In this document: piece after piece, positions 1 through 8,429 of the stretch
Layout: every line of letters begins with the position of its first letter
How positions within the stretch are numbered: position 1 is the stretch's first letter
NCBI RefSeq assembly: GCF_030708455.1
Contig: NZ_JAUYWF010000001.1
Location: forward strand, 62,001 to 126,000
Direction: 5' to 3'
Length of the DNA stretch: 64,000 bases
From: Halomonas sp. SSL-5
GTDB lineage: Bacteria > Pseudomonadota > Gammaproteobacteria > Pseudomonadales > Halomonadaceae
The notes under the pieces: generated by a model
The model's input: the letters and a program-made list of their open reading frames with translations, nothing else
Database searches by the model: none
Told to the model about the DNA's origin: nothing
Made by a program: the position numbers and the translations under genes

Positions 1-148
1 GCTCGAACAGCTCGGCGCCCACTTCGTTCTCCAATTGCTTGATTTGTCTGGATAAAGGCGGTTGTGACATGTGCAGGCGCTCGGCGGCACAGGTCAGGTT
101 CAGCTCTTCCGCGACCACACAGAAGTACCTGAGATGGCGCAATTCCAT
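1..148 (-). CDS. catR: LysR-family regulator of the cat/ben genes, N-terminal part (cut by window edge)
   Basis: Only the first 49 residues are present, read leftward off the window. They form the winged helix-turn-helix start of a LysR regulator: [17 protein letters not shown], then [20 protein letters not shown]. This wording is typical of the BenM/CatM/CatR subgroup that responds to muconate or benzoate. A strong AGGAGG lies just before the start, and a perfect ATAC-N7-GTAT operator sits between this gene and the divergent catB. That arrangement is the standard one for a regulator that represses itself and activates the catabolic operon. The inducer-binding domain is outside the window, so BenM versus CatM/CatR cannot be decided. 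Confidence 0.85.
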   Translation of the reverse strand, partial: MELRHLRYFCVVAEELNLTCAAERLHMSQPPLSRQIKQLENEVGAELFE

Positions 149-149
149 G

Positions 150-164
150 ATACCTCCTGGGTAT
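150..164. promoter_or_regulatory. CatM/BenM-type LysR operator, site 1 (ATAC-N7-GTAT), cat-ben promoter
   Basis: A perfect ATAC-CTCCTGG-GTAT lies between divergent catR and catB. ATAC-N7-GTAT is the established recognition motif of BenM and CatM in Acinetobacter. It overlaps the ribosome-binding site of catR, which fits autorepression. Confidence 0.8.
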
Positions 165-170
165 GGCTGG

Positions 171-185
171 ACACCCAAACAATAT
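171..185. promoter_or_regulatory. Degenerate second LysR operator half of the cat-ben promoter
   Basis: ACAC-CCAAACA-ATAT is an imperfect form of ATAC-N7-GTAT. Its centre lies 21 bp (two helical turns) from the perfect site at 150-164. BenM-type promoters are known to pair a strong and a weak site in this way. Assignment is by pattern only. Confidence 0.5.
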
Positions 186-253
186 TGGTTCGGTCTTCCA
201 CCTGCAATCAAACTGCCACGCAATCACCAGATCCCCTGACTTCGGAGCCTCCC

Positions 254-1375
254 ATGTCATCCGTGATCGAAAGCATCGAGACGCTGCTGGTCGACCTGCC
301 GACCATCCGCCCCCACAAGCTCTCCATGACCACCATGGCCTGCCAGACCATGGTCATCGTGCGCATGCGTCACAGCGATGGCATCGAGGGCCTCGGCGAG
401 GGCACTACCATCGGCGGCCTGGCCTACGGCCCGGAGAGCCCCGAGAGCATCAAGACCAACATCGATACCTACCTGGCGCCGCTGCTGATCGGCCGGCCCT
501 CCGGTAATGTCAACGCCCTGCGCGCCCTGCTCAATCGTCATGCACGTGGCAACATGATCGCCAAGTCGGCGCTGGAAACCGCGCTGCTCGACGCCCAGGG
601 CAAGCGCCTGGGCCTCAGCGTGGCCGAGCTGCTGGGCGGCGCTCGCCAGACCCACCTGCCGGTGCTCTGGACCCTGGCCAGCGGCGATACCGCCAAGGAT
701 ATCGAGGAGGCACAGCTGCGCCTCGAACAGCGTCGCCACTGCGACTTCAAGCTGAAGATCGGTGCCAACCCGGTGGACCAGGACGTGCGTCACGTGGCCG
801 CCATCAAGGAGGCCCTGGGAGATCGCGCCAGCGTGCGCGTCGACGTCAACCAGGCCTGGGACGAATCCACCGCCGTGTATGGCATCCAGGCCCTGCAGGA
901 TGCCGGCATCGAGCTGATCGAGCAGGCCATCCCGGCCCGTGAGCACGCCGGTCTGATCCGCCTGGCCGACCGCTTCAACGTGCCGATGCTGGCCGACGAG
1001 GCGGTGCAGGACGCCCGCGACGGCCTCGACCTGGTCCGCGGCGGTTTCAGCGGCGCCTTCGCCCTCAAGATCGCCAAGTCAGGCGGCCTGCAGGGCGTGC
1101 TGGAGCTGGCCCATGTGGCCCAGGCCGCGGGCATCGGCCTCTACGGCGGCACCCTGCTCGAGGGCACCATCGGCACCGCCGCCTCCCTGCACGCCTGGGC
1201 GGCCCTGCCCGAGATGGCCTGGGGCACCGAGATGTTCGGCCCGCTGCTGCTCAAGGACGACATCGTCGTCGAGCCACTGAACTACAGTGAGTTCGGGGTG
1301 GCACTTCCCAAGGGCCCGGGATTGGGTATCACTCTGGATGAAGACAAGCTGGCGCACTACGCTCGCAAGCACTGA
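254..1375 (+). CDS. catB: Muconate cycloisomerase
   Basis: The 373-residue enolase-superfamily enzyme converts cis,cis-muconate to (+)-muconolactone in the catechol branch of the beta-ketoadipate pathway. The expected catalytic set is visible: the K-x-K pair K166/K168, metal ligands D197 (VDVNQAW), E223 (LIEQ) and D248 (LADEA), and the second base K272 (LKIAKSGG). Each is one residue from classical Pseudomonas numbering. An upstream extension of the open frame back to position 71 crosses the regulator gene and operator. The start at 254 (MSSVIESIETLLV) therefore matches the family and has GGAG before it. It is the first gene of the catB-catC-catA-benABCD run. Confidence 0.95.
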   Translation: MSSVIESIETLLVDLPTIRPHKLSMTTMACQTMVIVRMRHSDGIEGLGEGTTIGGLAYGPESPESIKTNIDTYLAPLLIGRPSGNVNALRALLNRHARGNMIAKSALETALLDAQGKRLGLSVAELLGGARQTHLPVLWTLASGDTAKDIEEAQLRLEQRRHCDFKLKIGANPVDQDVRHVAAIKEALGDRASVRVDVNQAWDESTAVYGIQALQDAGIELIEQAIPAREHAGLIRLADRFNVPMLADEAVQDARDGLDLVRGGFSGAFALKIAKSGGLQGVLELAHVAQAAGIGLYGGTLLEGTIGTAASLHAWAALPEMAWGTEMFGPLLLKDDIVVEPLNYSEFGVALPKGPGLGITLDEDKLAHYARKH

Positions 1376-1438
1376 GTCGCGCCATCACCGAGACGCGCCA
1401 GCACCGAGGTGTGCCAGCGCTGATTTGAGGAGAACGAG

Positions 1439-1729
1439 ATGCTGTTTCAGGTGGAAATGACCGTCAAGCTGCCGACGTCCATGCCGGCCGAGCAGGCCGC
1501 CGAGATCAAGGCAACCGAGAAGGCCTACTCACAGGAGCTGCAGCGCTCCGGCAAGTGGCGTCACCTGTGGCGCGTGGCCGGCAGCTACTCGAACGTCAGT
1601 ATCTTCGACGTCGAGGACAACGCGGAACTGCAGGAGCTGGTCAGCAATCTGCCGCTCTTTCCCTACATGGAAATCAGCGTCAAGCCGCTGTGCCGTCACC
1701 CGTCTTCCATCCGCGAGGACGACTCCTGA
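1439..1729 (+). CDS. catC: Muconolactone delta-isomerase
   Basis: This 96-residue protein has the normal length of muconolactone isomerase, which turns muconolactone into beta-ketoadipate enol-lactone. Family signatures are MLFQVEMTVKLP at the start, the R-SGKWRHLWRVAG stretch in the middle and LPLFPYMEISVKPLCRHPSS near the end. A GAGGAGA ribosome-binding site precedes the ATG. The enzyme forms homodecamers in known cases. It lies 63 bp after catB and 68 bp before catA, so co-transcription is likely. Confidence 0.95.
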   Translation: MLFQVEMTVKLPTSMPAEQAAEIKATEKAYSQELQRSGKWRHLWRVAGSYSNVSIFDVEDNAELQELVSNLPLFPYMEISVKPLCRHPSSIREDDS

Positions 1730-1797
1730 GTCGCGGTTGAAACACGCCAGTTCCCGCCAGCGGGTCAGCACCAGATAACGAACGAGGATAACCGACC

Positions 1798-2772
1798 ATG
1801 ACCGTGAAGATTTTCGATACTCCCGAAGTGCAGGACTTCCTGAAGACCGTCGCCGGCTTCGACCAGGAGGGCGGCAACGAGCGCTCCAAGCAGATCGTGC
1901 ATCGCCTGCTCTCCGACCTGTTCAAGCTGATCGACGACTTCGACGTCAGCGAGGAGGAGTACTGGTCCGCCGTCAACCTGCTCAACGCCCTGGGCAGCCA
2001 GACCCAGTTCGGCCTGCTCTCGCCGGGCCTGGGCTTCGACCACTTCCTCGACATGCGCCAGGACGCGGCCGATGCCGAGGCCCAGCGCACCGGCGGCACG
2101 CCGCGCACCATCGAGGGCCCGCTCTACGTGGCCGGCGCCCCGGAAGCCGAGGGCTTCGCGCGCATGGACGACGGCCAGGACCAGGACGGCGAGGCCATGT
2201 GGCTGACCGGCCAGGTGCGTGACGTCGACGGCACCCCCATCGCCGGCGCCAAGGTCGAGATCTGGCACGCCAACTCCAAGGGCGGTTACTCCTTCTTCGA
2301 CCAGACCCAGAGCGAGTACAACCTGCGTCGCACCATCTACACCGACGGCGAGGGTCGCTACACCGCGCGCAGCATCATCCCCTCCGGCTACGGCGTCCCG
2401 GAAGGTGCCCCCACCGACGTGGTGCTCAAGTCCCTGGGTCGCCACGGCGAGCGTCCGGCGCATATCCACTACTTCGTCTCCGCCCCGGGCCACCAGCACC
2501 TGACCACCCAGATCAACCTGGCGGGCGACCCCTACACCTTCGACGACTTCGCCTTCGCCACCCGCGAGGAACTGGTGGTGCCGGCCAACCGCATCGAGGA
2601 TCAGGGCGAGATCGCCAAGCGCGAGATGGACGGTGCCTTCTCCGAGGTGGTGTTCGACGTCGAGCTGTCCAAGACCGACAGGCCCGAGCTGCAACATCGC
2701 CATGCCCGTCCGCGCGCCAAGGAAGACGAGCAGGACCAGGCCAGCCAGCTGGCCGGTACCGCCAAGGTCTAA
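1798..2772 (+). CDS. catA: Catechol 1,2-dioxygenase, copy 1
   Basis: The 324-residue intradiol dioxygenase cleaves catechol to cis,cis-muconate with non-heme Fe(III). An N-terminal helical dimerisation domain (about residues 1-100) is followed by the dioxygenase beta-sandwich. Probable iron ligands are Y164 (GGYSFFD), Y198 (GYGVP), H222 and H224 (RPAHIHYF). The C-terminus has a charged tail (RPRAKEDEQDQ). A near-identical second copy lies at 8430. The two proteins differ at one residue, Q269 here against His in copy 2. GAGG precedes the ATG. Confidence 0.96.
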   Translation: MTVKIFDTPEVQDFLKTVAGFDQEGGNERSKQIVHRLLSDLFKLIDDFDVSEEEYWSAVNLLNALGSQTQFGLLSPGLGFDHFLDMRQDAADAEAQRTGGTPRTIEGPLYVAGAPEAEGFARMDDGQDQDGEAMWLTGQVRDVDGTPIAGAKVEIWHANSKGGYSFFDQTQSEYNLRRTIYTDGEGRYTARSIIPSGYGVPEGAPTDVVLKSLGRHGERPAHIHYFVSAPGHQHLTTQINLAGDPYTFDDFAFATREELVVPANRIEDQGEIAKREMDGAFSEVVFDVELSKTDRPELQHRHARPRAKEDEQDQASQLAGTAKV

Positions 2773-2850
2773 TCGGCACACACTCCCTTGACTCCGGTGG
2801 GCCCCCAGGGCCCGCCGGACCAATACGACAAGATACCGAGGATCTGGATC

Positions 2851-4218
2851 ATGACCAGCAAGCTTGACCAACTCGAAGAGCGCGTCCGCGGCGCCGTCCA
2901 GGACGATGCCGATCAGGGCGTCTTCCGCTGTCACCGCAGCATGTTCACCGACCCGGCCTTCTTCGAGATGGAGATGAAGCACATCTTCGAAGGCAATTGG
3001 CTGTTCCTGGCCCACGAGAGCCAGATCAGTGAGCCCGGCGACTACATGACCGTGACCATGGGCCGCCAGCCGGTGGTCATCACCCGCGACAAGCAGGGTG
3101 AGCTGCACGGCCTGATCAACGCCTGCGCCCACCGCGGCGCCACCCTGTGTCGCCGCAAGCGCGGCAACAAGGGCACCTTCACCTGCCCCTTCCACGGCTG
3201 GACCTTCAAGAACGACGGCAAGCTGCTCAAGGCCAAGAACGAGAAGAATGGCGCCTACCCGGACGGCTTCAAGCAGGAGGGCTCTCACGACCTCAAGCGT
3301 CTGCCGCGCTTCGAGAACTACAAGGGCTTCCTGTTCGGCAGCCTGAGCGATGACGTCAAGCCGCTCGAGGAATACCTGGGCGAGACCACCAAGATCATCG
3401 ACAACATCGTCGATCAGGCCCCGGAAGGCCTGGAGATCCTGCGCGGCACCTCGTCGTACACCTACAACGGTAACTGGAAGCTGCAGGCCGAGAACGGCGC
3501 CGATGGCTACCACGTCAGCTCCGTGCACTGGAACTACGCCTCCACCATGGACCGCCGGAACTACGACGCCGGCGGCACCAAGGCGGTGGACGCCGACGGC
3601 TGGTCGAAGAGCCAGGGCGGCTTCTACTCCTACGAGAACGGCCACATGCTGCTGTGGACCCGCCTGCTCAACCCCGAGGTGCGTCCGGTCTACCAGCAGA
3701 AGGAGTGGATCGAGAAGGAGTTCGGCGAAGCCCGCGCCGACTCCATCGTCAACCAGACCCGCAACCTCTGCCTCTACCCCAACGTCTACCTGATGGACCA
3801 GTTCTCCACGCAGATTCGTGTGATTCGACCGATCAGCGTCGATGAGACCGAGGTGACCATCTACTGCTTCGCGCCCAAGGGTGAGTCGGCCGAGAACCGC
3901 CGCGTGCGCATCCGCCAGTACGAGGACTTCTTCAACGTCTCCGGCATGGGTACGCCGGACGATCTGGAGGAGTTCCGTGCCTGTCAGGAGGGCTACAATG
4001 GCGCCCTGGCCGAGTGGAACGACCTCTCGCGCGGTGCCAAGCAGTGGATCGAGGGCGCCGACGACAACGCCCAGGCGATCGGCATGAAGCCGCTGCTTAG
4101 CGGTGCCTCTCCCGAGGACGAGGGTCTCTACGTGCTGCACCACAAGCACTGGGTCGACGAGATGCTGCACGCCATCGAGAAAGAGCGCAGCCAGTTCATC
4201 GCCACCGCGTCTGAATAA
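2851..4218 (+). CDS. benA: Benzoate 1,2-dioxygenase large subunit, copy 1
   Basis: This is the 455-residue alpha subunit of the ring-hydroxylating oxygenase that turns benzoate into its 1,2-cis-dihydrodiol. The Rieske [2Fe-2S] ligands are C92-x-H94 and C112-x2-H115. The mononuclear iron site carries H221 and H226 in [12 protein letters not shown], with the bridging Asp D218. The frame is open further upstream, but the start at 2851 ([12 protein letters not shown]) is shared exactly with copy 2, where the upstream sequence differs, so it is the likely start. benB follows after 13 bp. Confidence 0.95.
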   Translation: MTSKLDQLEERVRGAVQDDADQGVFRCHRSMFTDPAFFEMEMKHIFEGNWLFLAHESQISEPGDYMTVTMGRQPVVITRDKQGELHGLINACAHRGATLCRRKRGNKGTFTCPFHGWTFKNDGKLLKAKNEKNGAYPDGFKQEGSHDLKRLPRFENYKGFLFGSLSDDVKPLEEYLGETTKIIDNIVDQAPEGLEILRGTSSYTYNGNWKLQAENGADGYHVSSVHWNYASTMDRRNYDAGGTKAVDADGWSKSQGGFYSYENGHMLLWTRLLNPEVRPVYQQKEWIEKEFGEARADSIVNQTRNLCLYPNVYLMDQFSTQIRVIRPISVDETEVTIYCFAPKGESAENRRVRIRQYEDFFNVSGMGTPDDLEEFRACQEGYNGALAEWNDLSRGAKQWIEGADDNAQAIGMKPLLSGASPEDEGLYVLHHKHWVDEMLHAIEKERSQFIATASE

Positions 4219-4231
4219 GGGGAGAGAGACC

Positions 4232-4720
4232 ATGAGCATTAACTACCAGGAACTCCAGGCCTTCCTGTACCGCGAGGCACGCCTGCTCGACGACCGCCAG
4301 TGGGACGAGTGGCTGGAGTGCTACAGCAAGGACGCCGAGTTCTGGATGCCAGCCTGGGACGACGACGACCAGCTGAGCCGTGATCCGCACAGCGAGATCT
4401 CGCTGATCTACTACCCGAACCGCGAGGGGCTCGAGGACCGGGTCTACCGGATCAAGACCGAGCGCTCTGGGGCGAGCACGCCGGAGCCGCGTACCACGCA
4501 CCTGGTCAGCAACATCGAGGTGCTCAAGGAGGAGGGCGACACCCTGGAGCTGCGCTTCAACTGGCACACCCTGGTGCATCGCTACAAGAAGACCCTGGAG
4601 TTCTTCGGCAGCTCCTTCTACACCCTGGACGTGTCGGGAGAGCAGCCGCTGATCAAGCGCAAGGTAGTGCAACTCAACAACGACTATATCCACCAGGTCA
4701 TCGATATCTATCACATCTGA
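4232..4720 (+). CDS. benB: Benzoate 1,2-dioxygenase small subunit, copy 1
   Basis: The 162-residue beta subunit of benzoate dioxygenase belongs to the ring-hydroxylating beta family with an SnoaL/NTF2-like fold. It supports the alpha3beta3 hexamer and is not catalytic. Recognisable parts are FLYREARLLDDRQWDEWLECY, the DAEFWMPAW segment and the C-terminal [23 protein letters not shown] ribosome-binding site precedes the ATG. It is followed by benC after 22 bp, in the classical benABC order. Confidence 0.95.
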   Translation: MSINYQELQAFLYREARLLDDRQWDEWLECYSKDAEFWMPAWDDDDQLSRDPHSEISLIYYPNREGLEDRVYRIKTERSGASTPEPRTTHLVSNIEVLKEEGDTLELRFNWHTLVHRYKKTLEFFGSSFYTLDVSGEQPLIKRKVVQLNNDYIHQVIDIYHI

Positions 4721-4742
4721 CCCGGTGACGGAGGAAACGACC

Positions 4743-5768
4743 ATGAGCTACACCATTGCCCTCAACTTCGAGGACGGCGTCACCCGTTTCATCGGCTGCA
4801 AGGACGGCGAGACGGTTCTCGACGCCGCCTACCGCCAGAAGGTCAACCTGCCCATGGACTGCTCCGACGGTGTCTGTGGGACCTGCAAGGGGCACTGCGA
4901 GCAGGGTGAATTCGACATGGGAGACGAGTATCTGGAGGAGGCGCTCTCCGACGAGGAAGCCGCCGAGGGCCAGGTGCTGACCTGCCAGATGGTGCCGTCC
5001 TCCGATTGCGTCATCCAGGTGCCCGTCGCCTCCACCCTGTGCAAGACCGCGGTGGGCAAGGTCGAGGGTACGGTAGCCGCGGTCGAGCAACTCTCCGAGG
5101 ACAGCATCGAGCTGGTGGTGGACCTGGATGAAGGCGCCGAGCTCACCTTCCTGCCCGGCCAGTACGTGCATATTGACGTGCCGGGCACCGAGGCGCATCG
5201 CTCCTACTCCTTCAGCTCCCTGCCGGGCGAGCAGCGGGCCACCTTCCTGATCCGCAATATCCCCAACGGGGTGATGAGCGGCTATCTCGGCGAGCGTGCC
5301 GCGGCAGGGGACCGCCTGGCGCTGACCGGCCCGATGGGCAGCTTCTACCTGCGTGACGTCGCCCGCCCGGTACTGATGCTGGCCGGTGGCACCGGCCTGG
5401 CGCCCTTCCTCTCCATGCTCTCCCAACTGGTGGATAAGGGCTGCGATTCGCCGATTCACCTGATCTACGGCGTCAACAAGGATGATCACCTGGTCAAGGT
5501 GGATGCCCTGGAGGCCTTCGCCGAGAAGCTGCCCGGCTTCACCTACTCGACCGTGGTGGTGGACGAGGCCAGCGAGCATCCGCGCAAGGGCTATGTGACC
5601 CATCACATGGATGCCGAGGTGATGCACGATGGCGACGTCGACGTCTACCTGTGTGGTCCGCCGCCCATGGTCGATGCGGTGCTCAAGCACTTCGACGCCC
5701 AGGGCATCGTGCCGCAGAGTTTCCACTACGAGAAGTTCACGCCCAACGAGGCGGGGAGCAAGGCATGA
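4743..5768 (+). CDS. benC: Benzoate dioxygenase electron transfer component (ferredoxin reductase)
   Basis: The 341-residue reductase passes electrons from NADH to BenAB. The N-terminal plant-type [2Fe-2S] ferredoxin (about 1-95) has the CSDGVCGTCKGHC cysteine motif and a distal LTCQM cysteine. An FAD domain follows, with RSYSFSS. The C-terminal NAD domain has GGTGLAPFLSML and CGPPPMVDAVL. The start is the ATG at 4743 after GGAGG; an in-frame GTG lies just upstream. Only one benC exists in the window although benAB is duplicated, so both oxygenases would have to share it. Its stop overlaps the benD start (ATGA). Confidence 0.95.
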   Translation: MSYTIALNFEDGVTRFIGCKDGETVLDAAYRQKVNLPMDCSDGVCGTCKGHCEQGEFDMGDEYLEEALSDEEAAEGQVLTCQMVPSSDCVIQVPVASTLCKTAVGKVEGTVAAVEQLSEDSIELVVDLDEGAELTFLPGQYVHIDVPGTEAHRSYSFSSLPGEQRATFLIRNIPNGVMSGYLGERAAAGDRLALTGPMGSFYLRDVARPVLMLAGGTGLAPFLSMLSQLVDKGCDSPIHLIYGVNKDDHLVKVDALEAFAEKLPGFTYSTVVVDEASEHPRKGYVTHHMDAEVMHDGDVDVYLCGPPPMVDAVLKHFDAQGIVPQSFHYEKFTPNEAGSKA

Positions 5769-6544
5769 GTCGCTTCACCGATAAGGTCATGGTGATCACC
5801 GGTGCCGCCCAGGGGATCGGGCGGCGGGTTGCCGAGCGGGCTGCCGCCGAAGGCGCCCGCCTGGCCCTGGTCGATCGCGCCGACCTCGTGCAGGAAGTGG
5901 TGGCCGGCCTGGTCGAGCAGGGCGTCGATGCCATCGCCGTGCAGGCCGACCTGGAGACCTGGGAAGGCGCCGAGCAGGTGATGGACCGCTCGCTCGAGCA
6001 TTTCGGACGGATCGACATCCTGATCAACAACGTGGGCGGGGCGATCAACTTCAAGCCGTTCACCGAGTTCAGCGCTACCGAGATCTCGGCCGAGATCACC
6101 CGCTCGCTGATGCCGACGCTGTGGTGCTGTCGTGCGGTGCTGCCGACCATGGTGGAGCAGGGGGGTGGCGTCATCGTCAATGTCTCCTCGGCGGCCACGC
6201 GCGGCATTCACCGCATTCCCTATTCGGCGGCCAAGGGTGGGGTCAACGCCATGACCGCCTCGCTGGCCTTCGAATATGCCGAGCATGGCATCCGGGTGGT
6301 AGCCACCGCGCCGGGCGGCACCGAGGCGCCGCCGCGGAAGATCTCCCGGGGCACGCCGGAGCCGCGCAACGAGACCGAACAGGCCTGGTTCCAGGCACAT
6401 ATCGACCAGACCAAGCAGAGCTGCCTGATGGGCCGCTACGGGACCCTGGACGAGATGGCCGCACCGATCCTGTTCATGGCCTCCAGTGACGCCAGCTACA
6501 TCACCGGCAGCGTGCTGCCGGTGGCGGGTGGTGACCAGGGCTAA
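5765..6544 (+). CDS. benD: cis-1,2-dihydroxycyclohexa-3,5-diene-1-carboxylate dehydrogenase
   Basis: The 259-residue short-chain dehydrogenase oxidises and decarboxylates the benzoate diol to catechol using NAD+. It shows the TGAAQGIG nucleotide motif, NNVGG, the catalytic serine in VSSAAT and the catalytic YSAAK. The segment KISRGTPEPRNE is typical of BenD. The start codon overlaps the benC stop, so translation is likely coupled. A GC-rich hairpin at 6561-6582 follows. Confidence 0.95.
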   Translation: MSRFTDKVMVITGAAQGIGRRVAERAAAEGARLALVDRADLVQEVVAGLVEQGVDAIAVQADLETWEGAEQVMDRSLEHFGRIDILINNVGGAINFKPFTEFSATEISAEITRSLMPTLWCCRAVLPTMVEQGGGVIVNVSSAATRGIHRIPYSAAKGGVNAMTASLAFEYAEHGIRVVATAPGGTEAPPRKISRGTPEPRNETEQAWFQAHIDQTKQSCLMGRYGTLDEMAAPILFMASSDASYITGSVLPVAGGDQG

Positions 6545-6560
6545 CGACCTCCGTGTGTGA

Positions 6561-6582
6561 AAGCGGCCCTGAGGGGCCGCTT
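6561..6582 (+). terminator. Hairpin between benD and the BenE-family gene
   Basis: AAGCGGCCC-TGAG-GGGCCGCTT forms a 9-bp stem 17 bases after the benD stop. There is no long T-run (TTCATCCCC), so it may attenuate or stabilise the message rather than end it. Confidence 0.5.
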
Positions 6583-6646
6583 CATCCCCTGGCTTTCATT
6601 GCCCCAGACCCCTGACAGCAATCACAACAACCCCCTGGAGCATCCC

Positions 6647-7906
6647 ATGAAACACCTCGAGAAGGGCGTCGGCCTCGCGACGGCGCCACGTGACTTCCTG
6701 CGCGACCTCAATGTCGATAACCTGAGCGCGGGTCTGGTGGCCGGTATCTTCGGCCTCAGCGCCGGCATCATCCATATCAGTGCGGGTACCGCGGCCGGAC
6801 TTCCCCAGGAATTCACCCTGCTGTGGGTGATCAGTTACCTGTTCATCAATGGCCTGTTCGGTATCTTCCTGCCGGCCTTCTACCGTCTTCCCCTGCCGGT
6901 GGCCAACTCCATTCCCGGTGCGCTGCTGTTCGCTGCCATCATTCCCATCGTGGGCCTCAACGAGGCCCTCGGAGCCACGCTGATCGCGGGCGCCATCTCG
7001 CTGGTGGTGGGACTGGCCGGCTGGATGAGCCTGGTCATGCGGCTGATTCCGATGCCCATCGTCATGGGCATGGTGGCGGGCGTGTTGCTGAAGTTCGGCA
7101 CCAATATGGTGATGCCGCTGCAGAATGCGCTGCTGCCGGCAACGATCATGATCCTGTCCTTCTTCTTCTCCGCGCGCTACCTGAGGCGCATTCCGCCGCT
7201 GGTGGTCACCCTGTTGGTGGGTGTCGTCTATATGGCACTCTCCGGCGCCGACTTCTCCAGCGTGGAGTTCTCGTTCAAGATGCCCGAGTTCATCATGCCG
7301 GCGTTCTCCCTGCAGGCCTTCCTGGCCTACGGTCTGCCGCTGGCGCTGATCCTGGTCGGCATGGAGACCCCCGCCGGGGTGGGGCTGGTCAAGGGCATGG
7401 GCTACAAGGAAGCGCCGGCCAACGCCATCACCGCCGTCGGCGGCATCGGCACCATGGTGTCGGCCTTCTTCAACCTGCACAGCACCTGCATCGCCGCGCC
7501 GATGACCGGGATCTGCTCCTCGCCCGAGGCGGGCACCCACGACAAGCGCTGGGTGGCGGCGGTGATCGTCGGCATCATCTTCGTGGTGACGGCGCCCTTC
7601 TATGGCTTCGTGTTCAGCCTGATCGAGGCGATGCCCAGCTACTTCATCGCCATCATCGCCGGCCTGGCGCTGCTGCGTGTGATCAGCTCGGCCATGCACA
7701 TCACCTTCTCCGGCAAGCATGAGGTGGGGGCGATGTTCTCCTTCCTGATCGCGGTGTCGGGGCTGCAGATCTTCGGTATCGGTGCCTCCTTCTGGGCGCT
7801 GGTACTGGGGGTTGGCCTCTCGATGCTGGTGGAGTTCCGGGATTTCGACTTCTCCCAGGAGCGTGCCGCCCTGCGCAAGCGCTTCCCGGCGAAGAACCCT
7901 GGTTGA
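6647..7906 (+). CDS. BenE-family transporter (probable benzoate/aromatic acid uptake)
   Basis: The 419-residue inner-membrane protein has about 11-12 hydrophobic segments. Its plan follows the BenE family: the PVANSIPGALLFAAIIP half-helix where BenE has PVVTAWSTPG, and a second re-entrant region around STCIAAPMTGICSSPEAG. It is clearly diverged from the other BenE homologue at 16182. Its position after benD supports uptake of benzoate or a related acid; the substrate is inferred. The start at 6647 (MKHLEKGVGLATAPRDF) follows CTGGAG. An earlier in-frame ATG lies in the terminator region and is less likely. Confidence 0.75.
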   Translation: MKHLEKGVGLATAPRDFLRDLNVDNLSAGLVAGIFGLSAGIIHISAGTAAGLPQEFTLLWVISYLFINGLFGIFLPAFYRLPLPVANSIPGALLFAAIIPIVGLNEALGATLIAGAISLVVGLAGWMSLVMRLIPMPIVMGMVAGVLLKFGTNMVMPLQNALLPATIMILSFFFSARYLRRIPPLVVTLLVGVVYMALSGADFSSVEFSFKMPEFIMPAFSLQAFLAYGLPLALILVGMETPAGVGLVKGMGYKEAPANAITAVGGIGTMVSAFFNLHSTCIAAPMTGICSSPEAGTHDKRWVAAVIVGIIFVVTAPFYGFVFSLIEAMPSYFIAIIAGLALLRVISSAMHITFSGKHEVGAMFSFLIAVSGLQIFGIGASFWALVLGVGLSMLVEFRDFDFSQERAALRKRFPAKNPG

Positions 7907-7959
7907 CGGCCCTCGGCCGGCACCGGCGGCCGGTTCCGTTTCATGATGCAATCCTCCTT

Positions 7960-7993
7960 GGCCCGTGGCTGTCTGTCAGCGCGGGCCCTTTTT
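7960..7993 (+). terminator. Rho-independent terminator after the first ben/cat block
   Basis: GGCCCG...GCTG-TCTGT-CAGC...CGGGCC followed by CTTTTT. It lies about 55 bases after the transporter stop and ends the catB-to-transporter unit. Confidence 0.75.
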
Positions 7994-8276
7994 CGTCCAG
8001 AGGGAAGACGCCTGCCGGACATGGCTCATTCTTTTGTCTGATGTCGCGGCATCGCCAGAGTTGACCTATCGTTCATGGAGGGTGCAAGGCGTTGCTATCC
8101 ATGGGGCCTTGCCCCCGGTAGTGTCCATCCAAGCCCTCATGGCCCGCTACGAGTGGGCAGCCTGGTCGACGCCTGGGACCAGGCCTTGCGGCATGTTGTT
8201 CTATATCTCCTTGATTAATTGTCCATTTCTCGGCCATTCCGGTCCGCCTTATGCGCATTCCGGTCGCCGCCTTCCA
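7994..8276. other. Intergenic stretch with no recognisable gene
   Basis: About 280 bases separate the terminator from the second operator. Open frames cross it (one in frame with catA copy 2), but none has family features or a convincing start. No regulator gene accompanies the second block here. It may contain decayed sequence left by the duplication, but I could not identify a source. Confidence 0.5.
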
Positions 8277-8291
8277 ATACCCGGAGAGTAT
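8277..8291. promoter_or_regulatory. CatM/BenM-type LysR operator upstream of the second block
   Basis: ATAC-CCGGAGA-GTAT is a second perfect ATAC-N7-GTAT. Downstream, GTATGG-x-TGG and then ACCCAAAC-x-ATATTGG match the first promoter. A degenerate second site (CAAC-CCAAACG-ATAT, 8298-8312) keeps the same 21-bp spacing. The second block is therefore probably under the same regulator. Confidence 0.75.
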
Positions 8292-8429
8292 GGATGGCAA
8301 CCCAAACGATATTGGAGAGGAGGAAGGGGGCTGACCAGAATCAGGGGCACAAAAAGGAACCGACCCTTGGCCCGTGCACTCCCCCTGACGCCTGCGCAGG
8401 CCATAACGATAACCAGAGAGTGTGACACC

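Larger units (their letters stand above)
1798..4720 (+). repeat. Direct duplication, copy 1 (catA-benA-benB)
   Basis: The three genes here recur in the same order and orientation at 8430-11418. By eye the catA copies differ at about 8 bases of 975. BenA differs at about 13 residues plus its tail, and BenB at 5 of 162. The spacer between catA and benA is unrelated in length and sequence between copies. Confidence 0.95.

Noticed and set aside
1765-4239. An 824-residue minus-strand frame opposite catA/benA
   Set aside because: It is a shadow of GC-rich coding on the other strand, with valine/leucine/glycine-rich low-information sequence and no ribosome-binding site. Several similar long frames elsewhere were rejected for the same reason.
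7994-8276. Possible remnant of a second regulator gene before the second block
   Set aside because: Frames on both strands show no helix-turn-helix or family motifs, so nothing supports a regulator there.
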